Origin: a delta proteobacterium NaphS2
GTDB taxonomy: Bacteria > Desulfobacterota > DSM-4660 > Desulfatiglandales > Desulfatiglandaceae
Reading direction: 5' to 3'
Assembly (NCBI GenBank): GCA_000179315.1
Contig: ADZZ01000482.1
Span: forward strand, 1 to 51,875
DNA length: 51,875 bases
The notes under the pieces were generated by a model. It was not told the DNA's origin, made no database searches, and worked only from the letters and a program-made list of their open reading frames with translations. Of the stretch, positions 1 through 8,398 are shown piece by piece. Position 1 is the first letter of the stretch. Each line of letters opens with the position of its first letter. The translations under genes were made by a program, and so were the position numbers.

Positions 1-342
1 AAGATTTTCCGAAGGAAGCAGCCGGGAGAGGTTTAGCGCCAGTATGTTGGTAAGGCCGTTGCGAAGGGATTCTCCCCACTGATTGAGATCGGCCAGATGA
101 ATTTGGTTTTCGTTGATCCGGGTGACAATTTCATCCCGGTCCAGATATCCCGGAACGACAACACCATCCACGCGTATGGTCTTAGGGGGTTGGTCTTGAG
201 CAGATCCGGTTTTTGTGCCCGATGCAGGCGGCAATGGGCTCAGCAGGTAGAATTCGGTGGGCGGACTCGTGGCGCAACCCAGTGTCCAGAGGCACGCCAC
301 GATGAAAACAAATGTTTTGAGAAAAGGAAAGAAACGTTGCAT
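1..342 (-). CDS. ABC-type transport auxiliary lipoprotein (PqiC/DUF330-like), C-terminus cut by window edge
   Basis: Reading leftward from an ATG at 340-342, the frame stays open to the window edge (about 114 residues seen). The N-terminus is a lipoprotein signal peptide: basic start, hydrophobic stretch, then lipobox LGC near residue 23. It is followed by the segment TEFYLLSPLPP, typical of the PqiC/YmbA-type lipoproteins of MCE transport systems. A GAGGAG ribosome site precedes the ATG, and the start lies only 4 bases after the MlaD stop, so it is the third gene of the operon. Family knowledge: such lipoproteins sit on the outer membrane and receive or dock the MCE lipid conduit. The family call rests on the N-terminal half and on position; the C-terminus is not visible. 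Confidence 0.7.
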   Translation of the reverse strand, partial: MQRFFPFLKTFVFIVACLWTLGCATSPPTEFYLLSPLPPASGTKTGSAQDQPPKTIRVDGVVVPGYLDRDEIVTRINENQIHLADLNQWGESLRNGLTNILALNLSRLLPSENL

Positions 343-346
343 ATTC

Positions 347-1402
347 TTATCTCCTCAGGGATGGACTTTTTCCCCGCAGCAGTGCTTCGGGATGACGTGA
401 CAAATAATCGGCCAGGGACCGGATGGAACGCGCCATTTCGTCGAATTCCCGCAGCGTATTTTCCAACTGGTTCAGGAGCGGTGAATCCTTTCCAAGCCGA
501 GACTGGAAAAGTTTCAAGGTTTTTCTGGCTTGTTCCATGGCTTCGTGGGATGCCTCAAGGCCCTCTGCGATCTTGGTGGCAAGTGATTTTACTTTTTCGT
601 CCAAGTTCTTGACCAGGATTCGTGCATCCTTGACGGTATCGTTGACATTCTCCATCAGGGGGTCCACGTTTTCATTTACATTGGTGGCGATTTTTTTGTA
701 TTCCGCAACCGTCGCATCAAGATCCTCCGCCAAGGGACCGACGCGGTCGTTCACATTATTGACTAAGCGGCGGACATCCGCGAGCGCCAGGTTGGCGGAC
801 TTGAGTATCTCCGGAATTTCAGGGGACTTCAGGATATTTTCAAAGGTTTGGACGGCTGATATGAGGTTTCTCAGCGTTTCTTCCAGGGGCAATTTTTTCA
901 GCGTTTCAAAAATCGCCTGAAATGTTGAGGGGATGGTAGGGATTTCGGGGTATTCGCTGCTCAGGCCAAGCAGTTGGACCGAAGTATTGGGATAATAATC
1001 GAGTTCGATGATAAGCTGGCCTGTGATGAAACTGCCCATATTGAGTTGTGCCCGCAACCCTTTCTTGATGAGCCGGGGCAGCATCTCATCAATGGGTATG
1101 CGTTTACCCTTGACCAACCGTATTTTATCCAACTCGATTTCAATAACAACGGGTACAAAAAAAGTCAGGATTTTCTGGTTGTATTCAACTGTAATGCTCT
1201 TTACGGAACCGATTTTTACGCCGCCCAACAATACCGGTGCGCCCATGTTCAATCCTTTGACGGAACCTTCGAAGAAGCACACAAATTCCTGTGTTCTTTT
1301 CATGAATTTACCGCCGCCGAACACCATCAGGCCGGCCACAATGAGAATCACAGCACCCACCACAAAGGCGCCGATCAAGGTCTTACTTGCCTTTCCGTTC
1401 AT
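347..1402 (-). CDS. mlaD: MlaD-family MCE-domain lipid transport protein
   Basis: 351 residues. One N-terminal transmembrane helix (about residues 9-30, FVVGAVILIVAGLMVFGGGK) is followed by an MCE domain with the characteristic GLNMGAPVLLGGVKIGSV segment near residues 50-68, and then a long heptad-rich helical C-terminal region (about 170-350) with repeated NVN/DRV/DATV segments. MCE proteins form hexameric rings anchored in the inner membrane that carry phospholipids between the membranes. An AGGAG site precedes the ATG. It follows the MlaE permease by 61 bases and is tightly joined to the lipoprotein gene. The long helical tail resembles the extended MCE proteins that bridge the periplasm rather than short E. 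coli MlaD. Confidence 0.85.
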   Translation of the reverse strand: MNGKASKTLIGAFVVGAVILIVAGLMVFGGGKFMKRTQEFVCFFEGSVKGLNMGAPVLLGGVKIGSVKSITVEYNQKILTFFVPVVIEIELDKIRLVKGKRIPIDEMLPRLIKKGLRAQLNMGSFITGQLIIELDYYPNTSVQLLGLSSEYPEIPTIPSTFQAIFETLKKLPLEETLRNLISAVQTFENILKSPEIPEILKSANLALADVRRLVNNVNDRVGPLAEDLDATVAEYKKIATNVNENVDPLMENVNDTVKDARILVKNLDEKVKSLATKIAEGLEASHEAMEQARKTLKLFQSRLGKDSPLLNQLENTLREFDEMARSIRSLADYLSRHPEALLRGKSPSLRR

Positions 1403-1463
1403 GCTTTATCGGTCTCCTGATTAGACATTTCGCCTTTCGATTTAAGCTTGCCGTTCAGATGTA

Positions 1464-2657
1464 TCAGATTCCCATCATATTGGTGATGACCGTGATGACG
1501 GCGGTTGCCACAATGATGCTGACGATGCCGGTGACCACTGCGGAGGTGGTGGCATCCCCGACGGCCGATGCGCTGCGACCGCACTGCATGCCACGCAGAC
1601 AGCCGGCAAGCGCCACCAGCATACCGAAAACGGCGCTCTGCACAATGCCGATCCAAAGGTCGCTCAGAGTGACTGCCGCTTTGGTCTGATTGTAATATTC
1701 CATCATGTTCAGGTCCAGCATCCCGACCCCTACAATAAAACCTCCCAGAATGCCCATGAGATCCGCGTAGAGACATAGGAGAGGCATCATCAGGGTCAAA
1801 GCCAGCATGCGCGGCAATACCAGAAATTCCATGGGGGAGATTCCCATGGTTTTAAAGGCGTCTATCTCTTCATTCACCTGCATGGTGCCAAGCTGGGCGG
1901 CAAATGCCGCACCTGTACGTCCGGCCATGATGATGCCCGCCATCACGGCACCCATAACGCGGACCATGGCAATGCCCACCAGATTGGCCACATAAATCTG
2001 GGCGCCGAACATGGTCAACTGAACCGCTCCCACAAATGCAAGAATCAGTCCCACCAGCAGGCTGATGAGAGACACAATGGGGAGGGCTTCGATGCCGCAG
2101 TCCTGGATGATTCGCATCAAATCGGAACGGCGAAAACGTGCTTTTCCGGTCAAAAATTTGGAAAACGCATTAAACGCTTCCCCCACAAATCCCAAAGCCT
2201 CCAGAAAGGAATTGAAGAAAGCGACGGATTCAGATCCCACCTGAAAGAGGAAGGATGGGCGGCCGTTTTTCTTATGAACGCCCTTTTTTTCCGGCACGGT
2301 GCTTGCGAGATCCAGAAGTTTGAAGGCCCCTTCCGGAAGCCCTTTCCCATCGAGGGGTATATCCTTTTGAGATGCCTTTTCGATGATTTTCGTTAAGCAT
2401 ATGAGGAGTGCACTGTCCCATCTGGAAAGTCCCAGGGTATCAAAAGTGATCTGCCTGACGGCAGCTTCAGAATCCATCTGTTTGATTAATGCACTGATTG
2501 AAGGGCGTTTGTTCTCCAGTATCCAATCGCCTTGGAACTTGATCTGAAGCGTCTTTTGTTCCGACAGATCGAAAGAGAATTCGGCGTTAAGGGAATCGGA
2601 TTTTTCAATGACCAATGCGTGATTTTCCGGTTTCATCAATTGGTGCCAGTGCCACAC
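1464..2657 (-). CDS. mlaE: MlaE-family lipid ABC transporter permease with N-terminal STAS-like domain
   Basis: 397 residues as drawn from a GTG at 2657; an ATG seven codons in (2634-2636) is an equally plausible start, and neither has a clear ribosome site. Residues about 10-115 form a STAS-like domain (FDLSEQKTLQIKFQGDW...DTLGLSRWDSALL). Residues about 140-397 are the multi-span MlaE permease with the conserved GRTGAAFAAQLGTMQVNEEI cytoplasmic segment that couples to the ATPase. With MlaD and the lipoprotein it forms a retrograde/anterograde lipid transport unit of the inner membrane. The MlaF ATPase gene expected between mlaE and mlaD is absent: only 61 bases separate them, and the upstream gene is divergent rbgA. 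Confidence 0.85.
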   Translation of the reverse strand: MWHWHQLMKPENHALVIEKSDSLNAEFSFDLSEQKTLQIKFQGDWILENKRPSISALIKQMDSEAAVRQITFDTLGLSRWDSALLICLTKIIEKASQKDIPLDGKGLPEGAFKLLDLASTVPEKKGVHKKNGRPSFLFQVGSESVAFFNSFLEALGFVGEAFNAFSKFLTGKARFRRSDLMRIIQDCGIEALPIVSLISLLVGLILAFVGAVQLTMFGAQIYVANLVGIAMVRVMGAVMAGIIMAGRTGAAFAAQLGTMQVNEEIDAFKTMGISPMEFLVLPRMLALTLMMPLLCLYADLMGILGGFIVGVGMLDLNMMEYYNQTKAAVTLSDLWIGIVQSAVFGMLVALAGCLRGMQCGRSASAVGDATTSAVVTGIVSIIVATAVITVITNMMGI

Positions 2658-2887
2658 TTAAAGAAGTTTTAGGTACCCGCTGTTCAAGCAAAGTCTTATA
2701 GTGGTGTTGTATATACCAAATCGTCATCATTTATTGCAACTTTTTTTCAAAATTCAATGATTTTCCTCGTGGGAACATGAACGGTTATCTTGGCGATGCT
2801 TGTGCTTGATATTGAAATATGTTTTACTGCAACCTTTTTCGGGCAGGGAGTTTCATTAAAAAGGGCACATTATCGCGGAGTTGTCAA
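2658..2887. other. Divergent intergenic region between mlaE and rbgA
   Basis: 230 bases with no supported gene, AT-rich, separating the leftward mlaE operon from rightward rbgA. It should hold both promoters. The only motif I can point to is a weak sigma-54-like match at 2791-2806, listed separately. A frame upstream of rbgA is open from 2819 but lacks a ribosome site. Confidence 0.6.
2791..2806 (+). promoter_or_regulatory. Weak sigma-54 (-24/-12) promoter candidate upstream of rbgA
   Basis: TGGCGATGCTTGTGCT has GG at 2792-2793 and GC at 2804-2805 with the exact 12-base spacing of -24/-12 promoters. It matches TGGC and TGCT at the two ends but lacks the A-C-G after TGGC and one T of TTGC. 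rpoN lies in this window. No enhancer site was recognised, so this may be chance. Confidence 0.2.
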
Positions 2888-3739
2888 ATGCCGATAAACT
2901 GGTTTCCCAAACATATGCGATCATCGGAAGAGGTGTTACGAAAAAACCTCAAGTTTGCCGATGTGATTTTCGAAATTCTGGATGCGCGGATCCCCCTTTC
3001 AAGCCGGGACCCGCGCATTGACCGGGTCATTCATCAAAAGTCCAGAGTTGTGGTTTTGAACAAATGTGATCTCAGTGATGAAAACGGCGACCGGGTGTGG
3101 ATCGAATATTTTAAACGCAAGGGTTTTACGGCTTTTAGGGTCAATGCCACCCGGGGGGAAGGCATCAAACGTCTTGCCGGCGCTGCCCGTGGAATGGTTT
3201 TGGCCGGAAAATCAAGGTCTAAGGTTCCGAAAGATCAAAAAAGGGCCGTTTCCGCCATGGTTGTGGGCATACCCAACGTTGGAAAATCCACCATCATCAA
3301 CGCTGTTGCCGGAAAGAGAAAGACGCGAATTGCCAACAAACCCGGAGTGACGAAGGTTAAACAGCGGGTGACCACGCCCTTGGGGCTGGAGCTGCTGGAT
3401 ACACCCGGAATCCTATGGCCGAGAGATGATGAAAAAGCCCTTCTGAAACTGGCCATGGTAGGCGCTGTAAAAGATGAGGTGCTTGATCTGGAATCCCTTT
3501 CCATGTCGCTTTTGGAACGGTTGAAGGTTCTGACATCCGAAAAATTGAGGGATGTTTATGGCGTAGAGGTTGCAGGCAAGGAATCCTATGAAATTCTGGA
3601 AGAAATCGCGCTTAAAAGGGGTTGCATTCAAAAGAATCGGGGTGTCGACCATATGCGCGTATCGCGAATGGTCCTAGGTGACTTCAGAAAAGGAAAACTT
3701 GGCAGGATCACCCTGGAGATGCCGGAAGATGATGGTTGA
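2888..3739 (+). CDS. rbgA: Ribosome biogenesis GTPase RbgA/YlqF (circularly permuted)
   Basis: The ATG at 2888 (protein MPINWFPKHM...) is chosen because GGAG lies 7 bases upstream and the family begins just before a conserved W-F-P-x-H-M motif. The upstream-open frame from 2819 would add 23 unsupported residues. The GTPase motifs come in permuted order: G4 (NKCDL) about residue 58, G1 (GIPNVGKST) about 134, G3 (DTPG) about 178. This order defines the YlqF/YawG class. The C-terminal helical domain binds the pre-50S particle. RbgA acts in the cytoplasm in late assembly of the large ribosomal subunit. It stands alone, convergent with hslO. Confidence 0.92.
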   Translation: MPINWFPKHMRSSEEVLRKNLKFADVIFEILDARIPLSSRDPRIDRVIHQKSRVVVLNKCDLSDENGDRVWIEYFKRKGFTAFRVNATRGEGIKRLAGAARGMVLAGKSRSKVPKDQKRAVSAMVVGIPNVGKSTIINAVAGKRKTRIANKPGVTKVKQRVTTPLGLELLDTPGILWPRDDEKALLKLAMVGAVKDEVLDLESLSMSLLERLKVLTSEKLRDVYGVEVAGKESYEILEEIALKRGCIQKNRGVDHMRVSRMVLGDFRKGKLGRITLEMPEDDG

Positions 3740-3802
3740 TTGTTGCCGGTTCACGGTTTAACAAGAAGACGAAACCCTTATGTTGTATGGCGAAAACGCG
3801 TT

Positions 3803-4738
3803 TCATGGGTTGATTCCGGACATGATTTTGGAGAGGTCCTTTTGGTTGAACCGGTAGGGGGTTGCGCAGTGGCGGCATTTTATTTCCACGGGAAAGGGAC
3901 CGTTTAGAGCCATATCTCTCAAATCCTCTTCAGGGAGCATGGTCAGCATATTTCTTACCCGGTCACGGCTGCAATGACACATGAATTCGATTCTGTGCTC
4001 TCCCAGAAATTGCGGGTTCAATTTTTCGAAATTCTCTGATATGAGTTCCAACGCTTCGTTTCCTTCGGCAAATGCCGTGCCGATGGACGGCAGACGGGAT
4101 AGCAGGCTTTCGAGAATATCGACGGTGGATTCGTCAGCGCCCGGCATGACCTGCAGGAGAAGGGCGCCTGCACCGGTGACATTTCCTTCGGAATCAAATT
4201 TGACGCTCAGGTTGAAAACCGACGGTGTCTGTTCGGAAGTTGAATAATAATAGGCCAGGTCCTTGGCGATGCTGCCGTACTTGAGTTCAACCTGACCCGT
4301 AAAGGGCTGCTTCGCTTCCCGAAATACTTTGCTTACGGAAAGGATGCCGGCTGCGAAAAATGGAGCGAGGTCTAAATTTTCAAGGGGCTTTTCCATGGGA
4401 ATGGGAACGTTTTTCAGGTAGCCCCTGACCTCCCCAAAGGCGTTAGCCTCCACATAGAGTCCTTTGACGGGTCCGGTACAGTCTATTTTGAGACCGATCC
4501 GTTCATCACCCTTCAGATTGGCACACATCAATGCGGCGGCCATATAGGCGTGTCCCAGGACGAGCGTTTCAAGAATACCGAGCCCATGGTTGCTCCGCAT
4601 CTCATTGATCATGCGGGTTGCATGAAGAATTGCGCCCCGGATTGTGCCCTCTGAAAGCGTAAAATGGTAAAGCCTGTCTTTGGAGGCTGCTTTCAACCGG
4701 GCTTTCAGATCTTTTCCATAGGGTGCCTTTTTAATCAT
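3803..4738 (-). CDS. hslO: Hsp33 redox-regulated holdase chaperone
   Basis: 311 residues, about the usual Hsp33 length. The C-terminal zinc-binding redox switch is complete: C254-x-C256 (CHCSRDR) and C288-x2-C291 (CRHC). The N-terminal substrate-binding fold shows the family segment TRMINEMRSNHGLG near residues 41-54. Oxidation of the four cysteines releases zinc, unfolds the linker and turns on holdase activity, protecting unfolding proteins during oxidative stress. Read alone on the minus strand, convergent with rbgA, 50 bases downstream of the caspase-like gene's start-distal end. An AAGG site precedes the ATG. Confidence 0.93.
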   Translation of the reverse strand: MIKKAPYGKDLKARLKAASKDRLYHFTLSEGTIRGAILHATRMINEMRSNHGLGILETLVLGHAYMAAALMCANLKGDERIGLKIDCTGPVKGLYVEANAFGEVRGYLKNVPIPMEKPLENLDLAPFFAAGILSVSKVFREAKQPFTGQVELKYGSIAKDLAYYYSTSEQTPSVFNLSVKFDSEGNVTGAGALLLQVMPGADESTVDILESLLSRLPSIGTAFAEGNEALELISENFEKLNPQFLGEHRIEFMCHCSRDRVRNMLTMLPEEDLRDMALNGPFPVEIKCRHCATPYRFNQKDLSKIMSGINP

Positions 4739-4788
4739 CAGAGTTGCCTTAGCCTTCTGAAGTCATGTCTGTTAAGCTTTTATCCATA

Positions 4789-7053
4789 TCAGGCTCCGGT
4801 ATCCAAAGAGGGGTCTAAGTCTCCATCTTCGACGGCATTGGAATTGTCATCTTTATTCTGATTTTCGGTGGGTGCCCCGGAAGAATCGGGAGGGGATGAA
4901 AAGACGTTTTCCTTGAAGGATTGAAAGGCATTTTTGACGTCTTTGAATAAACCTCCTGATTCCGTTTCCTGCTTTGAAGCCTTGCCGGACGGTTTATTGG
5001 TGGAAGGTGTTGTTGCCTCCTTTTTATGAATGTTGACGTATCGTTGATCAGGGCTGTCTCCAATGCTTCCCGATCGCACTGCAAAGGCGCGTAGATTATC
5101 TGAAGTGCCGCGATTGAGCCAATACCCATAGCCGCCGGAAAAATAGAAAATCCAGGCATCTCCAGGGCTTTTGGTTTCCCCCGTCCAGACCCACCATGCG
5201 CTGATTTTGAAAAGGGGCGTCATATTGCAGGACCCGGTTCCCGGTTTGTAAAGACTCTTTATCTCGTCTTTTGTCGGCATCCGCCATCCACCGCCTTCGA
5301 GATTTAAGTTTTCAACCCACGCGCTCGCTTCCTCCCAGTTCGTGTTTTTTTCCGGACCCGCTTTCCATTCGAGACCCGTTTTCGTGTCTTTAACGATACC
5401 GTTGTTGAAGACCACATAAATTCCGTCTCGACCTGAAATCTTCCTGATGGTCGGTGGGGTGGCATGCGTCGAATGTTTGCGCTTTTCTTGGGTGAGCGTT
5501 GGCTGGGCCTTGGCGAGATGAATATGGATGTGGCGATCTTCTCCCTTTGAAAGCTGTATCCATTGATCCTTTGCCTCAAATCCCGGTGCGGACACGTTCA
5601 CATGGTAGCTCCCCGGCGCAAGGGGCATTCCAAGATGATACTTCGGCCCTATATTCATGACTCTCACCGTGGCATTTTCAGGATCCGTGTCAACATAGAG
5701 CCGGCTATCTCGAGGTTCGGCCTTCTTGGCCTCTGAGCGGAATTGCGCGTTGACCGTAACCCGCTTGCCGGGTTGAACATTGACCAGTTCGCTCCAGTCG
5801 GGATTGCCTTTTGTTTTTACGGTAATTCTGTGACTGCCGGGAGATACGTCTTTCATTTCATCAGGTGTTCTGCCGGCATAACCCTCGTCCAGGTACCAAC
5901 GTGCCTGGTTTATGTCGCATTTTATTACCAATATGCCATTTTCAATAATTTTTTGGAGAACCGGGTTGACTTCAACTGGTCTGTCTTTTCGAAGCAGGAC
6001 CTGTTCTCTCCATAGCACGTAGCCGTCTTTTTTGGCTTCGACGGTCAAACGGCCCGGTTTTAATCCGGTCAGTTCCAGAGGAGAGGTGCCCTTTAATCGA
6101 CCTTCGATTAGGATTTTGGCTCCTGGCGGTGTGGTTTCCACCCGAAGGGTGCCGTTTTCCGTCTCCTGTTTAATGAGAAAGATATAGTCTCCCCGGGATA
6201 GTTTGTAGTCTTTTATTTTTCCATATTGAGGCGTCTGGGCGGTATGTTGCGGCACTTTTTCCTGCAGGTAGATGCCAAGTTCCGTGCCGCTCACATAACC
6301 ATCCCCGTTTAAATCGGCCCAGCCGTATTCCAATGCATCGATGAATACCGGCGTAAAAACACTTGCGGCCGGTACGGCATCACCGGCATCGCCCGCGGTA
6401 ATATACTGGCGTACAGGAAGTGACGTGGCATGTGTGATATGGGGCGGTCTTATGGGCAGTGCCTTGATTTTGAATACCGTTCCGGAAAAGCAGCTGTCGA
6501 ATAGAAAAAGCGCATGTTTGGCTTCCATCTGGCGGGACCAGGCGATGATCTGGTCCATGGGAAGCGCTTTACGGAGAAAACCGCGCTCATCCTTCAGGGG
6601 ATGGGGCGCATCCGTGGGAACGAGATACCCTTTTTCTCCTCCTTTTCGGGTGTGGCCGTGTCCGGAAAAGAAAAAAAGCAACCGATTATTCGTATCAAAT
6701 CCGTATTTGTCGATGAATTCTTCAAAAGAGTCGGTGAGGGCTTTGCTGTCGGGGCCCATGATTCGGGTTACCCGAAAGCCCTGTTTCCTGAGTGTTTTTT
6801 CCACTCGGTCCAGTTCACTGGGAATGTTGTTAAGGTCCGGCCATCCTGCGGTGTAATCGCTGACACCAATAAGAAGCGCGTAACTTCCCGTGTACAAGGG
6901 GATTTCCTTGCCTGAAACGTCTTTCACGGATACTTTGATGCCGCGACTTGTTTTCGCGAACGATCTTTCAGCAGATAGGAATACCAATATACAAAAGGTG
7001 CAAAGGATTGCCAGAAGAATCAATATCCTTCGGCTCTTAACTGAATTGTCCAT
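4789..7053 (-). CDS. Secreted caspase-like (C14) protein with EF-hand, three PEGA repeats and a DUF1566 module
   Basis: 754 residues. An N-terminal signal or anchor helix (about 9-28) is followed by a caspase-hemoglobinase fold (about 55-240) with the catalytic pair H132 (SGHGH) and C188 (FDSCFSG). Residues 247-258 (DLNGDGYVSGTE) form a textbook EF-hand calcium loop. Three PEGA-like beta modules lie at about 300-365, 371-437 and 450-513, then a DUF1566/Lcl-C-like domain at about 545-662 (GLEWKAG...GGGWRMPTKDEIKSL). A proline/serine-rich low-complexity tail ends the protein. Family knowledge: bacterial orthocaspases cleave after basic residues and some need calcium; PEGA and DUF1566 are surface or binding modules. 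It is probably exported to the periplasm or cell surface. Substrate unknown. Confidence 0.82.
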   Translation of the reverse strand: MDNSVKSRRILILLAILCTFCILVFLSAERSFAKTSRGIKVSVKDVSGKEIPLYTGSYALLIGVSDYTAGWPDLNNIPSELDRVEKTLRKQGFRVTRIMGPDSKALTDSFEEFIDKYGFDTNNRLLFFFSGHGHTRKGGEKGYLVPTDAPHPLKDERGFLRKALPMDQIIAWSRQMEAKHALFLFDSCFSGTVFKIKALPIRPPHITHATSLPVRQYITAGDAGDAVPAASVFTPVFIDALEYGWADLNGDGYVSGTELGIYLQEKVPQHTAQTPQYGKIKDYKLSRGDYIFLIKQETENGTLRVETTPPGAKILIEGRLKGTSPLELTGLKPGRLTVEAKKDGYVLWREQVLLRKDRPVEVNPVLQKIIENGILVIKCDINQARWYLDEGYAGRTPDEMKDVSPGSHRITVKTKGNPDWSELVNVQPGKRVTVNAQFRSEAKKAEPRDSRLYVDTDPENATVRVMNIGPKYHLGMPLAPGSYHVNVSAPGFEAKDQWIQLSKGEDRHIHIHLAKAQPTLTQEKRKHSTHATPPTIRKISGRDGIYVVFNNGIVKDTKTGLEWKAGPEKNTNWEEASAWVENLNLEGGGWRMPTKDEIKSLYKPGTGSCNMTPLFKISAWWVWTGETKSPGDAWIFYFSGGYGYWLNRGTSDNLRAFAVRSGSIGDSPDQRYVNIHKKEATTPSTNKPSGKASKQETESGGLFKDVKNAFQSFKENVFSSPPDSSGAPTENQNKDDNSNAVEDGDLDPSLDTGA

Positions 7054-7103
7054 GTTATCCTCCGTTCCCCTGAAATGGCCCTTTCTTAACTGTGTTTTTC
7101 GGT

Positions 7104-8054
7104 TCAGGCATGGTTCCTGAGTTTGAGCGCCGTGGGATGCGGGTTCAGATAGGTCTGTTTTTTGAGATAGCTTTTATGGTATTTGCGAACATAATGATTA
7201 AAGAGGGTCACCGGTACGATGAGGGGTGTCATGCCGCCGTGATATTGAAAAATGACATCCAGAAGTTCCCGTTTTTCATCCGGGGACAGCTGCTTTTTGA
7301 AATAGCCCATCATGTGCTGCAGCACATTGGTGTGTTTTTTGACCGTGCATTTCAGACGGAGTGCTTTGAGCAGAAGGGTTTCGTACTGGCGGTACTGTTC
7401 ATTTACCGGCATTTCGTTGTTCCCGGCCACCAGTTTCCCCATGGCGCGATATGCCGTGATACTGTGGCTCATGAGTTGAAGTTTGTGGCAGGTGTGAAAC
7501 GCCACCAAATTTCCTCTTGTGAAACCTTCCTTTTTGATTTCCCGCCAGCGTTTTAGGGCAAAAATGCTTTCAATGAAATTTTCTCTCAGTCGAGGATCAT
7601 GAAGACGCCCCTCTTCCTCTGTGGGCAGCAGGGGGAACCGCTCCATAAAGGCTTTGGCAAAGAGACCAACACCTTTTTTTTGCGGCATACCGTTGTCATT
7701 GTAAACCTTGACCCGCTCCATGCCGCTGGAAGGGGAGTTGCTCTTGAAAATGTAGCCGCAAAGGTCTTCTGATTCAAGCTGCAGAACACGGATGGTGGCC
7801 CAGTCAAGCATTTGTTTCGTCATGTCTTTCTGAGTTCGAATTGTGACCAGTCGCGGTGATTCGGAATCGCCCACCAGCCGCATGGCCTCTCTGGGCACCG
7901 GCATGCCGCATTCCACCTCCGGGCATACGGAGACGAAATCCATGTATTCTCCCAATGTATCCCGAACGTAACGGTCCAGTTTATGACCGCCATCGTATCG
8001 GACATTCTCGCCCAGAAGACACGTGCTGACCCCCACTTTGATTCGGTTTTCCAT
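7104..8054 (-). CDS. DUF523-DUF1722 (YbgA) fusion protein
   Basis: The N-terminal part, starting at MENRIKVGVSTCLLGENVRY, is a DUF523 domain with conserved cysteines (STCLLG, VCPEVECG). The C-terminal half (about residues 165-310) is DUF1722/YbgA (LVAFHTCHKLQLMSH, LLDVIFQYHGG). The ATG at 8052-8054 is preferred because homologues start just before K-V-G-x-S-x-C-L-L-G; an in-frame ATG at 8073-8075 adds seven residues but has no ribosome site. Function of the fused family is not established; DUF523 has been linked to 2-thiouracil desulfuration and sulfur chemistry. It lies 50 bases before the caspase-like gene and may share its transcript. Confidence 0.85.
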   Translation of the reverse strand: MENRIKVGVSTCLLGENVRYDGGHKLDRYVRDTLGEYMDFVSVCPEVECGMPVPREAMRLVGDSESPRLVTIRTQKDMTKQMLDWATIRVLQLESEDLCGYIFKSNSPSSGMERVKVYNDNGMPQKKGVGLFAKAFMERFPLLPTEEEGRLHDPRLRENFIESIFALKRWREIKKEGFTRGNLVAFHTCHKLQLMSHSITAYRAMGKLVAGNNEMPVNEQYRQYETLLLKALRLKCTVKKHTNVLQHMMGYFKKQLSPDEKRELLDVIFQYHGGMTPLIVPVTLFNHYVRKYHKSYLKKQTYLNPHPTALKLRNHA

Positions 8055-8398
8055 GCAACGCCAAAACCCCCTCATGTTATCTTAATTAAAATACAATACC
8101 AACTTTGAGAAATCAATACCAACCTTTCTGAGTAAATGACAGGAGCGCATTTCTTGGGAGAACGTTACATTGGCTGCAGACGGTTTTGTGCCCATCGTCG
8201 TCTACGGCTACGGCCCCTTTGTTCGGGACAATCGGGGGAAGGCCGCAGAACGTTGATGCTGTTGCCCCTCTATCTCTGGGAATTGAGGGATACCACGTAA
8301 TGGGGATGGCCCTGATCATTCTTGGCATGGTGATATTCAACCGCAGGGGGTGATGCCTGTTCCGCCGCTTCACCCCCCTATGCATGAAGGAATGCGGA
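8055..8398. other. Gene-poor stretch downstream of the peroxiredoxin gene
   Basis: About 340 bases with no convincing gene. On the plus strand an open frame ending at 8353 has a membrane-like tail (GMALIILGMVIFNRRG) but no start codon or ribosome site. It may be a gene remnant or chance. No clear terminator with a T-run was seen for the peroxiredoxin gene. Confidence 0.4.

Noticed and set aside
8139-8353. Plus-strand open frame ending in a membrane-like segment downstream of the peroxiredoxin gene
   Set aside because: No start codon or ribosome site, no recognised family, and frame continuity is short; kept only as a note in the intergenic entry.
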